Shown here piece after piece: positions 27,302-38,534 of a stretch of DNA of 64,000 nt. The notes under the pieces are model-generated. The model was not told where the DNA came from, ran no database searches, and saw only the letters and a list, made by a program, of their open reading frames with translations. Both the position numbers and the translations under genes were made by a program. Location: the NCBI GenBank assembly GCA_003220495.1, contig QHSP01000050.1:19756-83755 (forward strand), given 5' to 3'. Source of the DNA: Candidatus Rokuibacteriota bacterium. Lineage in GTDB: Bacteria > Methylomirabilota > Methylomirabilia > Rokubacteriales > CSP1-6. How positions within the stretch are numbered: position 1 is the stretch's first letter; every line of letters starts with the position of its first letter.

Positions 27302-27697
27302 ATGGCGATGGTGCCCGAGAGCTACCGTGATTTGCTGACGAAGAAATCGTTCGCCCACGTCGCGACCGTCGGCCGCGACGGCGCGCCGCAGGTGACGCCG
27401 GTGTGGATCGACTACGACGGCACGCACGTGCGGTTCAACACCGCCCGGGGGCGGGTGAAGGACAAGAACCTCCAGCGGAATCCGAAGATCGCGCTCTCGA
27501 TCCAGGACCCCGACAACCCGTACCGGTATCTGCAGATCCGCGGTCGGGTCGTCGAGGTCACGGAGAAGGGGGCCGACGACCACATCGACGCGCTCGCCAA
27601 GAAGTACACCGGTCAGGAGCGGTACGCCCACCGTCGCCCCGGCGAGGTCCGCATCACCGTCAAGGTCTTGCCCGAGAAGATCCAGAGCATGGGATGA
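27302..27697 (+). CDS. PPOX-class F420/FMN-dependent oxidoreductase
   Basis: 131 residues, split beta-barrel flavin fold. SFAHVATVGRDGAPQVTPVW, RVKDKNLQRNPKIALSIQDP and the closing VKVLPEKIQSMG are typical of the TIGR03618-type F420-dependent group. Reduces an unknown small substrate using F420H2 or FMN in the cytosol. ATG 27302 follows a GGAGAG ribosome site. F420 use would itself be a clue to the lineage. Confidence 0.85.
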   Translation: MAMVPESYRDLLTKKSFAHVATVGRDGAPQVTPVWIDYDGTHVRFNTARGRVKDKNLQRNPKIALSIQDPDNPYRYLQIRGRVVEVTEKGADDHIDALAKKYTGQERYAHRRPGEVRITVKVLPEKIQSMG

Positions 27698-27728
27698 GCA
27701 GCGGCCGTCTCCGGAGTCGGGCGCGCGA

Positions 27729-29670
<1,942 letters not shown>

Positions 29671-29678
<8 letters not shown>

Positions 29679-29976
29679 CTTCTACGCGCCGGTCGATCCC
29701 GCGATCTTGCGTCGTGAGCGCGCCAGGGCGCGCGAGCTGCGGCAGAGTCAGTGGTGGAAGCGGCGCATCGCCGAGGGCATCTGCTACTACTGCCGGCGTC
29801 GCGTCGGCCATCGCGCGCTGACGATGGACCATCAGGTTCCGCTCGGCCGCGGCGGCCGATCGACGCGCGGCAACGTCGTGCCCGCCTGCAAGGAGTGCAA
29901 CACCAACAAGAAGGCGCTGGTCCCGCTCGAGTGGCAGGCGTACCTCGAGCGGCTGCACGCATCTCCGACCGAGTGA
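29671..29976 (+). CDS. HNH endonuclease-domain protein
   Basis: 101 residues; ATG 29671 overlaps the end of the ABC-F gene by eight bases. HNH fold: zinc-binding CYYC, catalytic segment LTMDHQVPLGRGGRS (Asp-His), GNVVPACKECNTNKK with the Asn and second CxxC. Compact stand-alone HNH nuclease of unknown target. The basic N-terminus (RRERARARELRQSQWWKRR) could bind nucleic acid. Confidence 0.88.
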
Positions 29977-30099
29977 CCGTATCTTCCGCGCGTGTCCGAA
30001 TGATTGGACGTTGACGCGTTCCGCCGACGGCGGGTTCAATGGTTTTCGCTCGCGAGCGTTCGAGTGATTGCCGTGCACCCCGAACGAAGGAGGAACTCC

Positions 30100-30417
30100 A
30101 TGAATCGCGTTCGCTTCTCGATCGTCGCGCTGCTCGTCGCGCTCGGATCATTGGCGCCGTGGTCGGCCGGCGCCGCACCGCCGTCGCACACCGGAGCCTC
30201 GACGACGTCCGCTTCCGATGCCGCGCCGGTCAACATCAACACTGCGGACGTCAAGGAGCTGATGAAGCTCGAAGGCGTCGGTCGCCGTGTCGCGGAGAAG
30301 ATCGTCGAGTACCGCGACACGCACGGCCCGTTCAGGAAGCCGGAAGAACTCCGGAAGGTCGAAGGCGTCGGCAACGGACTGTGGGAGCGCAATCGCACGC
30401 GGATCGTGATCAAGTAG
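30100..30417 (+). CDS. Secreted ComEA-like helix-hairpin-helix protein
   Basis: 105 residues from ATG 30100, with AGGAGG at 30088-30093. A signal peptide (about 1-28, NRVRFSIVALLVALGSLAPW, ending near SAGA) and a short Ser/Thr linker precede a ComEA HhH domain. This has VNINTADVKELMKLEGVGRR, AEKIVEYRDTHGPF and EELRKVEGVGNGLWE. ComEA binds double-stranded DNA in the periplasm during transformation. No other com gene is nearby, so a DNA-uptake role is inferred only. Confidence 0.88.
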   Translation: MNRVRFSIVALLVALGSLAPWSAGAAPPSHTGASTTSASDAAPVNINTADVKELMKLEGVGRRVAEKIVEYRDTHGPFRKPEELRKVEGVGNGLWERNRTRIVIK

Positions 30418-30437
30418 CGCCGCCGCCACTTTGTACT

Positions 30438-30466
30438 TTGGATCACGACCGACCCGGGTGTAGGAT
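30438..30466 (+). promoter_or_regulatory. Possible promoter for the structured RNA region
   Basis: TTGGAT at 30438-30443, 17-base spacer, TAGGAT at 30461-30466. Moderate match to sigma-70. It would start transcription near 30473, just before a series of hairpins. Confidence 0.35.
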
Positions 30467-30617
30467 TGGACCAAATCGGCCGGGACGTCACAGCGTCCCA
30501 ACAGCGTCCCCGGCGGCAATTACGCCGACGGCTGACGTGGTCGAGCCCCGGGCCGGGAGTCGGCATCCGGTTCTGGGTGGGTGGGAACTGGGCCCGCGTG
30601 GCGGCCTTGCCGAGAAT

Positions 30618-30634
30618 AGGAGGTGATCCAGCCG
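30618..30634 (+). promoter_or_regulatory. 17-base perfect complement of the 16S rRNA 3' end
   Basis: AGGAGGTGATCCAGCCG is exactly complementary to the conserved bacterial 16S 3' terminus and touches the ATG at 30635. A normal Shine-Dalgarno needs only 4-8 of these bases. It could be an extended ribosome-binding site, an antisense or sponge site, or a fragment derived from rRNA. Confidence 0.75.
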
Positions 30635-30676
30635 ATGTGTAACCCTACGGTGATCTGTGAGGTGGTTGCCTCCTAG
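30635..30676 (+). CDS. Possible 13-residue leader peptide MCNPTVICEVVAS
   Basis: ATG to TAG, 13 codons, directly after the 17-base anti-16S sequence. Its last codons and stop (CCTCCTA) can pair with its own ribosome site, so ribosome movement could open or close the stem. Two cysteines in 13 residues is unusual. No similar peptide is known to me, and translation is unproven. Confidence 0.4.
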   Translation: MCNPTVICEVVAS

Positions 30677-30727
30677 GCAGGGTCCACGCTAGCTCGGGTG
30701 GAACGCCTGGGAGTCCAGGCGCCACCG

Positions 30728-30816
30728 GCCCCGACGGTCCCGCTCTCACCAGCGGGGCGGCGCGACGCGCGAGTGAAAGCAGAACGCGCCGCAGCCACCG
30801 TCGGGGCTTTTCATTT
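30728..30816 (+). terminator. Intrinsic terminator of the structured RNA
   Basis: GCCCCGACGGT (30728-30738) pairs perfectly with ACCGTCGGGGC (30797-30807), followed by TTTTCATTT. Two extra stems lie inside the loop: CCCGCT/AGCGGG and GCGGCGCG/CGCGCCGC. Confidence 0.7.
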
Positions 30817-30922
30817 CTGAGGGGGCGACCCCCCTCAGACTCCCCGGCAGTCTTTGCGCGCGAGGTCTTGCGTTGTGAGGCGTGAGGGGGGCGAGCCCCC
30901 CCCTCACTTCCCCGGTAGTCTT
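30817..30922. repeat. Two similar GC palindromes downstream of csp1
   Basis: Copy A 30817-30854 (hairpin CTGAGGGGG, CGAC, CCCCTCAG, then ACTCCCCGGCAGTCTT). Copy B 30882-30922 (GTGAGGGGG, GCGAG, CCCCCTCAC, then TTCCCCGGTAGTCTT). They share the layout and the trailing CCCCGG(C/T)AGTCTT. Copy B ends at the csp1 stop codon and probably terminates csp1 on the minus strand. Confidence 0.7.
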
Positions 30923-31121
30923 AGGCTTTGCGGACGTTGGCGGCCTGCAGACCTTTCGGACCGCGGGTCACCTCGAACTCGACCCGGTCACCCTCGCTGA
31001 GGCTCTTGAAGCCCTGAGCCTGGATGGCGCTGAAATGGACGAAGACGTCCTCGCCGCCCTCCTGGGTGATGAAGCCGAAGCCCTTCGCGTCATTGAACCA
31101 CTTCACTGTTCCCTGTGCCAT
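30921..31121 (-). CDS. Cold-shock protein, CspA family (copy 1)
   Basis: 66 residues. RNP1 [10 protein letters not shown] and RNP2 DVFVHFSAI of the single OB-fold, with [18 protein letters not shown] at the N-terminus. RNA chaperone that melts mRNA structure. It differs from copy 2 at 32464-32664 at only a few positions. A leader of over 100 bases contains a hairpin matched in copy 2 (31155-31191). Confidence 0.96.
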   Translation of the reverse strand: MAQGTVKWFNDAKGFGFITQEGGEDVFVHFSAIQAQGFKSLSEGDRVEFEVTRGPKGLQAANVRKA

Positions 31122-31154
31122 GACGTTTCCTCTTTCTCTGATGTGGAGCCCTAC

Positions 31155-31191
31155 GCCCCGTTGATCCCGGCCTCCGTGGCCGGGGTGTTAC
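31155..31191 (-). promoter_or_regulatory. Conserved leader hairpin of csp1
   Basis: On the minus strand: GTAAC, then CCCGGCC, ACGGA, GGCCGGG, then GGGGC. The same order (GTAAC, hairpin, GGGGC) occurs before csp2, with different but still paired stem bases. Possible temperature-responsive leader. Confidence 0.5.
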
Positions 31192-31251
31192 GCGCCTGTA
31201 GCCGTGTCGGGGCCTGGTCCCCGTCGGCCGAGGCGCGAGTCAAAATCGAAA

Positions 31252-32376
<1,125 letters not shown>

Positions 32377-32416
32377 GAAGATGGAACACCTTTCTGAGTG
32401 GCCTCTGCATTGGGCA

Positions 32417-32440
32417 CCCGGGCCCGTCGCCGGGCCCGGG
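32417..32440 (-). terminator. Perfect 10-bp hairpin between csp2 and rhlE
   Basis: CCCGGGCCCG, loop TCGC, CGGGCCCGGG. There is no T tract, so it may be a weak terminator, a pause site, or a processing or stability element between csp2 and rhlE. Confidence 0.5.
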
Positions 32441-32463
32441 CGGGAGTGAACAGGGTGGGGTTA

Positions 32464-32664
32464 CTAGACCTTCCTGACGTTGGCTGCCTGAAGACCCTTC
32501 GGACCGCGAGTTACTTCGAACTCGACCCGATCACCTTCCGCAAGACTCTTGAAACCCTGGGCTTGAATGGCGCTGTAGTGGACGAAGACGTCCTCGCCGC
32601 CCTCCTGCGTGATGAACCCATATCCCTTTGCATCGTTGAACCACTTTACTTGTCCTTGAGCCAT
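32464..32664 (-). CDS. Cold-shock protein, CspA family (copy 2)
   Basis: 66 residues, nearly identical to copy 1, with [10 protein letters not shown] and DVFVHYSAI as RNP1 and RNP2. ATG 32664, followed by rhlE downstream. Upstream lies a leader with the hairpin at 32696-32728 and, further up, the terminator of the preceding gene. Copy 2 differs by Gln for Thr at position 5 and a few conservative changes, which suggests duplication around rhlE. Confidence 0.96.
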   Translation of the reverse strand: MAQGQVKWFNDAKGYGFITQEGGEDVFVHYSAIQAQGFKSLAEGDRVEFEVTRGPKGLQAANVRKV

Positions 32665-32695
32665 ACCTCGGACCTCTCTTTAGGGGGGTCTTCAA

Positions 32696-32728
32696 GCCCC
32701 TGTGCTCCCGCCATCGTGGCGGGGTTAC
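32696..32728 (-). promoter_or_regulatory. Conserved leader hairpin of csp2
   Basis: Minus strand: GTAAC, CCCGCCA, CGA, TGGCGGG, then GGGGC. It matches the csp1 leader in layout, and the stem bases differ in a pairing-preserving way. Confidence 0.5.
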
Positions 32729-32746
32729 CTTCCGGAATTGGAAGGC

Positions 32747-32782
32747 AAACAAAAACGCCGCGCGAACTGGGCCCGCGCGGCG
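32747..32782 (-). terminator. Intrinsic terminator on the minus strand
   Basis: Minus strand CGCCGCGCG, 9-base loop, CGCGCGGCG, followed by TTTTTGTTT. It lies after the gene ending at 32874 and before csp2, so it most likely ends the upstream gene; attenuation of csp2 is possible. Confidence 0.75.
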
Positions 32783-32873
32783 TGTGTCTCGATATATCAC
32801 AATCGTTACCTGACTCCGTGAGTGCCAGAACCGGCGCATAGAATCACATGCAGCGGCCCGCAAGTCAATCGAT

Positions 32874-33908
32874 TTATTCTACGGCGCGCGTGACGGGACG
32901 GGAACCGTTCCTCGTGCCGAGCCATCCAGGAATCGCGACCGAGAAACGGCCGGCGGTTCCGCCGGCCACGATCACGTGAATCTCCTCCGTCGACGCAAAC
33001 TTGGGAATCATGGCGCCCTCCTCGCGTCGACTTTCGCTCTTGCCGTAGCGCAGGTTGGTGCCCTCGCCGTGATCGGCATCGGGCAACAGCGCCTGATACG
33101 GTCGTCGCACCGTTTCGTGGAGGTGGCGCTTGAGGTCGTCCTTCGACCACCCGCCGTCGGCGAACGTGCGCGCGTGCTCGGGACCGACGACCAGCATCGT
33201 GTGGGAGTAGAGCGGGAAGTGCTTGCTGTTCCAGAGCCCGGCCATCGACCAGCCCAGCGATCCCCCGAGCTCGCGCGCCGTTCGGCTCGAATGATCCGAG
33301 ATGCCGTGGGGCGCGTCGCCGGCGAACAGCGTGACGGCCGAGGTCTCCGCGGACAGGCCGCGTCCGGCGTGAAACGGCGGCCACGGACTCGCCTCCTCGT
33401 TCTCGCCGATGCAGTACGTATAGCGCCCGGGATGGCCGAACGTGGACATCGAGATCTCCCCCGGGCGCGCACCACCGACGTTCATCATCAACAGGCGAAG
33501 GGCTCGACCGATCGTCGCGTTCGCTCGGTAGCCCGGCCCGAAGACGCCGAACGCGCTGTTGAGGCCGATCAGGGTCCGGATCGGTCCGTTGACGACGATC
33601 AGCGGCGCGCTGAAGTGGGTCGAGGTTGAAACGCCGTGGAGGTTGAAGGCCGGATCACAGGCACATTCCGCGGCGGCGACGACGACGGGAAGATACTCGG
33701 GCCGACATCCGGCCAGGACCGCGTTGATGGCAGCTTTTTCGACGGTCAGCCGACCGTAGTTTGGCGGCATCTCCCCGAGCAGCTCGTCCCGCGACCGCCT
33801 GGCGCCCGCGAGCATCCGCTCGACACGCTCACGCGTCGGCGGCACGACGGGGAGCCCATCGCTCACGCCCTTGTCGAACCAGACCTCGAATTCGTCGGCC
33901 GTTGTCAC
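32874..33908 (-). CDS. Conserved protein with GVSDGLPVVPPT motif, function unknown
   Basis: 344 residues from GTG 33908 (VTTADEFEVWFDKGVSDGLP). I have seen this N-terminal pattern in uncharacterised proteins of soil bacteria that occur near UGSC or selenoprotein-B-like genes, but I cannot assign a function. Conserved blocks: VVVAAAECACDPAFNLHGVS, IVVNGPIRTLIGLNSAFGVF, GHPGRYTYCIGENEE. No signal peptide or membrane helix. GTG 33908 is supported by a TAGCAT box seven bases upstream; the frame stays open to 34040 but that part looks non-coding. Confidence 0.75.
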   Translation of the reverse strand: MTTADEFEVWFDKGVSDGLPVVPPTRERVERMLAGARRSRDELLGEMPPNYGRLTVEKAAINAVLAGCRPEYLPVVVAAAECACDPAFNLHGVSTSTHFSAPLIVVNGPIRTLIGLNSAFGVFGPGYRANATIGRALRLLMMNVGGARPGEISMSTFGHPGRYTYCIGENEEASPWPPFHAGRGLSAETSAVTLFAGDAPHGISDHSSRTARELGGSLGWSMAGLWNSKHFPLYSHTMLVVGPEHARTFADGGWSKDDLKRHLHETVRRPYQALLPDADHGEGTNLRYGKSESRREEGAMIPKFASTEEIHVIVAGGTAGRFSVAIPGWLGTRNGSRPVTRAVE

Positions 33909-33915
33909 GCCGCGA

Positions 33916-33921
33916 ATGCTA
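33916..33921 (-). promoter_or_regulatory. -10 element of the 32874-33908 gene
   Basis: TAGCAT on the minus strand, with TTGCCG 18 bases further upstream (33940-33945). It ends seven bases before GTG 33908, pointing to a leaderless transcript. Confidence 0.4.
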
Positions 33922-34138
33922 TCCCGCCTTGCCGCCTTCCGGCAATTCCCCGGGTCTGGTCTGAGCGCCGTTTGGGCGATTTCCGGGAATTTGGGTGCAT
34001 GACGCTGGCTGTCACCAAAGGTGCCATCCTGGGTGTCCAAATCGAGCCACTCCGACGAAAGCGGCCGCTCGGCAGGGCGGCAGGAGGAGGGTGCGGCCCG
34101 CTCGATCGCGTGGACAATTCGTGGGGGCTTTCAGGTAG

Positions 34139-35341
<1,203 letters not shown>

Positions 35342-35374
35342 CAGGTTCTCAGCCTTCTCGCGGGGGGTCGGAAG

Positions 35375-36217
35375 GTGAATATTCGGAAGGTCGTACTGCT
35401 CGGCTCCCTGGTGGCGGCTTGCCTGTTGCTGCTCACCCTGCAGACGCGCGGGTACGGCTCGACGGCGCGCGACTTCTTCGCCGTCGTCACCATGCCCATC
35501 CAGACCGGGCTCGCCAAGGCGAGCCGCGCGACCTTCGGCCTCTGGGACACCTACATCGACTGGAAGAACGTGCGCGCCGAGAACCGGCGGCTGCGCGCGG
35601 AAGTGCAAGGGCTTCGAGTCGGCGCGTTGCGCGTGACCGAGACCGACGACGAGAACCGACGGCTGCGGCGGCTGCTCGCCCTGCAGGAGAATCTCCCGCT
35701 GACGACCCTGTCGGGGGAGATCATCGCCCGCGAGTGGGGCGGCTGGATCCGGTCGCTCACCGTCAACCGGGGTCGGGGCGACAACGTGCCGCGCCTGACC
35801 GCCGTGATCTCGCCCAACGGCCTCATCGGGCGCGTCGTCGACGTCCGTCTCGGCGTGTCGATCGTGCAGGTGCTCACCGACCCGACGTCGATCGTCGGCG
35901 CCCACGTGCTGAGAACGCGAACCCCGGGCATCGTCGAGGGCGACCCGCGCGGCACGCTCCGGTTCAAGTTCATGGCCCGCGACGGCGCCTCGATCCAGAG
36001 CGGCGACATGCTCGTGACCGCCGGGCAGGGCGGGCTCTTCCCGCGCGGCATCCCGATCGGCACCGTGCGCTCGATCGACAACCGGGGCGCCGCGCTCTTT
36101 CACTACGCCGACCTGACGCCCGCGGTGGACTTCGCGCGGGTCGACGAGGTCCTGCTGGTGACGGGCGATTCCCAACGCGATCGCGACCTCACGGCCTTTT
36201 TCACGACGGGTGGCTGA
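35375..36217 (+). CDS. mreC: Rod-shape-determining protein MreC
   Basis: 280 residues, GTG start with GGAAG upstream. One N-terminal membrane helix (about 6-24), a coiled coil (about 65-105, ENRRLRAEVQGLR and ENRRLRRLLALQE), then the periplasmic beta domain with ARDGASIQSGDMLVTAGQGG and LFPRGIPIGTVRSI. It links MreB with PBP2/RodA. Overlaps mreD by one base. Confidence 0.95.
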   Translation: MNIRKVVLLGSLVAACLLLLTLQTRGYGSTARDFFAVVTMPIQTGLAKASRATFGLWDTYIDWKNVRAENRRLRAEVQGLRVGALRVTETDDENRRLRRLLALQENLPLTTLSGEIIAREWGGWIRSLTVNRGRGDNVPRLTAVISPNGLIGRVVDVRLGVSIVQVLTDPTSIVGAHVLRTRTPGIVEGDPRGTLRFKFMARDGASIQSGDMLVTAGQGGLFPRGIPIGTVRSIDNRGAALFHYADLTPAVDFARVDEVLLVTGDSQRDRDLTAFFTTGG

Positions 36218-36717
36218 TGCGCACCCTGTTGATCCTGACGGTGGCGGGAGGCTCGGTCGCGCACGCGACTTTGACCCCGCTCGTCAGCATCGCGGGCGTG
36301 ACGCCGGATATTCCGCTGATCATGGTCGTTCTGCTGGCGCTGCGGCGCGGCCCCGAGTTCGGGTGCCTGACCGGCTTCGTCACCGGCTTGTTGCAGGACG
36401 CGGCCGGCGGCGGCCTGATCGGCGTCCAGGCCATGACCAAGGCGGTGATCGGGTTCGGGATCGGTGTCGCCGGCGGACGGCTCCGCGTGAGTCAGCCGCT
36501 GGTCCAGGTTCCGGGGCTCGTCGTGCTCACGATCGCCGAAGGGCTCGCGCGCTTCGCGCTCTTGCAGGTCTTTCGCTTCCCGGCCCCGTTCGGTGAGCTG
36601 ATGACGTACGTCGTGCTCCCGCAGGCGCTGTGCAACGGGTTCGTCGGCGCCGCCTTCGTCCTGGCTCTGGCCTGGACGCAGACCCTGCGCGACCACTTCG
36701 AAGGCAGCCGGCCGTGA
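36217..36717 (+). CDS. mreD: Rod-shape-determining protein MreD
   Basis: 166 residues and about five membrane helices, including GVTPDIPLIMVVLLALRRG and the conserved GLLQDAAGGGLIGVQAMTKA. Inner-membrane component of the elongasome. ATG 36217 overlaps the mreC stop (TGATG), and its own stop overlaps mrdA (GTGA). The coupling is strong evidence for one operon. Confidence 0.92.
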   Translation: MRTLLILTVAGGSVAHATLTPLVSIAGVTPDIPLIMVVLLALRRGPEFGCLTGFVTGLLQDAAGGGLIGVQAMTKAVIGFGIGVAGGRLRVSQPLVQVPGLVVLTIAEGLARFALLQVFRFPAPFGELMTYVVLPQALCNGFVGAAFVLALAWTQTLRDHFEGSRP

Positions 36718-38534
36718 GCGCCGCCCGCCGGTCGCTGCCCCGTCGCGACGCCAGCCACCGGCGCGTCATGATCATCGCCACCTCGGTGGTGTTCGCCTTC
36801 CTCGTTCTCATCGGCCAGCTCTGGTACCTGCAGGTGCTCGAGGGCGGTCGGTTCCTCGACGCCTCGGACAAGAACCGGATCCGCACGCGTCCGATCGCCG
36901 CGCCGCGCGGCATCCTGTTCGATCGGCACGGGATGCCGCTCGTCGACAACCGTCCGGCCTTCACGCTCTCGCTGATTCCGCGCGAGCTGCCGCGCGACGA
37001 CGAGAGTCGCGACGCCGTGCTCGGCCGTGTGGCCTCGCTGCTCCACATCCCCTATCAGGACCTGACGGACGCCGTCGCGCGCGTGCCGTCCGACTCGCTC
37101 CTCCCGGTGCGCGTGCGGCGCGGTCTCACGCTCGCGGAAGTCGCCAAGGTCGAGGAGTGGAAGCTCGAGCTGCCGGGCGTGATCACGGAAGTCGAGCCCC
37201 AGCGCGTCTATCCGACGAGCCGCTTCGCCGCGCACCTCCTCGGCTACGTTCGCGAGGCCAACGACGAGCAGCTCAAGCAGGGTCGCTACCGGCGTGGCGA
37301 GATGGTCGGGCAGAGCGGCCTCGAGCGTTTGCTCGACGAGTACCTGCGCGGGCAGGACGGGGGCGAGCGGATCGAGGTCGACGCGATGGGCCGCCCGGTC
37401 CGTCGGGTCCAGGCGACGGAGCCGCACGCCGGAGCGCAGGTGATCACCACGGTGGATCGCGGCATCCAGGAAGCCGCCGAGCGCGCGATGGAGGGATTGG
37501 CCGGCGCCGTCGTCGTCATGGATCCGCGCAACGGCGACGTGCTCGCGATGGTCTCCACCCCGGCCTTCGAGATCGATCGCTTCACGGGCACCATCGATCG
37601 CGACGCGTGGCTGCGCGTGGTGCAGGATCCGAACTTCCCGCTGCTGAACCGCACGATCCAGACCCAGTACGCGCCCGGGTCCGTGTTCAAGATCATCGTC
37701 GCTGCGGCCGGCCTGCAGGAGGGCAGCCTCACGCCGCTCGACCGGACCTATTGCAACGGCGAGTTCCACCTGGGCACGGCGACATTCAAGGACTGGAAGG
37801 AAGGCGGTCACGGCACGGTCGACCTCCATCACGCGATCGCGCAGTCGTGCAACGTCTTCTTCTACGAGGCGGGCCTGAAGATCGGCGGCGGGGCGATCGT
37901 GAAGTACGCGAACGCGTTCGGATTCGGCCAGCCGACGGCGATCGATCTGCCCGGCGAGAAGAGTGGTCTCCTGCCGCGGCCCCAGGTCGCCCGGGTCCGT
38001 CAGGGCCGGACGACGGCGTATCCGCCCGGCGAGACGGTCAACATGTCGATCGGGCAGGGGACCGTGCTCGTCACGCCGATGCAGGTGGCGCGGTTCATGG
38101 CCGCCGTCGCCAACGGCGGCGTTCTCTGGCGACCACGGCTCGTGCAGCGGGTCGAGCGCCCGGATCGGGTCGTCTGGAGCGATCAAGGGCAGGTCGCCGG
38201 CCACGCCGAGCTCTCGCCGGTGGTGTGGGCGTTCCTCCGCCAGAGCCTCTGGGCGGTCGTGAACGACAACGGAACGGGCGCGGCGGCGCGGATTCCCGGG
38301 CTCGACATCGCCGGGAAGACCGGGACGGCGCAGATGATCGCCAAGTCCAAGGCCGAGAAGGGCCAGGACCACGCGTGGTTCGCGGCGTTTGCGCCCGCGA
38401 AGGCGCCCGAGGTGGTCGTCGTCGTGCTCGTGGAGCGAGGCGGTAAGGGCGGCCAGGTCGCGGCGCCCATCGCGAAGAAAATCCTGAATGCGATCTTCTT
38501 CGAGAAGATCGCCGCGGTGGAGATCGCGGGCTAG
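36714..38534 (+). CDS. mrdA: Penicillin-binding protein 2 (elongation transpeptidase)
   Basis: 606 residues. Short cytosolic N-terminus, one membrane anchor (about 18-38), a non-catalytic dimerisation domain (about 55-240) and a transpeptidase domain. Active-site motifs are SVFK (in YAPGSVFKIIVAA), SCN (in IAQSCNVFFYEAG) and KTG (in IAGKTGTAQMI). Cross-links lateral peptidoglycan with RodA. GTG 36714 overlaps the mreD stop. Confidence 0.96.
   Translation: MSAARRSLPRRDASHRRVMIIATSVVFAFLVLIGQLWYLQVLEGGRFLDASDKNRIRTRPIAAPRGILFDRHGMPLVDNRPAFTLSLIPRELPRDDESRDAVLGRVASLLHIPYQDLTDAVARVPSDSLLPVRVRRGLTLAEVAKVEEWKLELPGVITEVEPQRVYPTSRFAAHLLGYVREANDEQLKQGRYRRGEMVGQSGLERLLDEYLRGQDGGERIEVDAMGRPVRRVQATEPHAGAQVITTVDRGIQEAAERAMEGLAGAVVVMDPRNGDVLAMVSTPAFEIDRFTGTIDRDAWLRVVQDPNFPLLNRTIQTQYAPGSVFKIIVAAAGLQEGSLTPLDRTYCNGEFHLGTATFKDWKEGGHGTVDLHHAIAQSCNVFFYEAGLKIGGGAIVKYANAFGFGQPTAIDLPGEKSGLLPRPQVARVRQGRTTAYPPGETVNMSIGQGTVLVTPMQVARFMAAVANGGVLWRPRLVQRVERPDRVVWSDQGQVAGHAELSPVVWAFLRQSLWAVVNDNGTGAAARIPGLDIAGKTGTAQMIAKSKAEKGQDHAWFAAFAPAKAPEVVVVVLVERGGKGGQVAAPIAKKILNAIFFEKIAAVEIAG

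Larger units (their letters stand above)
30473..30816 (+). ncRNA. Candidate structured RNA with internal 13-codon ORF and intrinsic terminator
   Basis: No gene family fits, but the stretch folds well on the plus strand. It has a hairpin GGGACG/CGTCCC at 30482-30499. A possible SD-masking stem pairs TAGGAGG (30617-30623) with CCTCCTA (30669-30675); a competing hairpin is TGCCT/AGGCA (30667-30679). A bulged 12-bp hairpin spans 30697-30726 (GGTGG, AA, CGCCTGG, GAGT, CCAGGCG, CCACC). An 11-bp closing stem pairs 30728-30738 with 30797-30807, encloses two hairpins (30739-30756 and 30757-30792), and is followed by TTTTCATTT. The ends are approximate. Confidence 0.5.

Noticed and set aside
30473..30816. 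tmRNA, because of size and a small internal ORF
   Set aside because: No tRNA-like ends, no encoded CCA, and the ORF does not end in an ALAA-type tag.
30690..30816. T-box leader (GGGTGGAACGC near 30696 and a terminator)
   Set aside because: No synthetase or amino-acid gene follows on that strand, no specifier stem is visible, and the match to the T-box core is partial.
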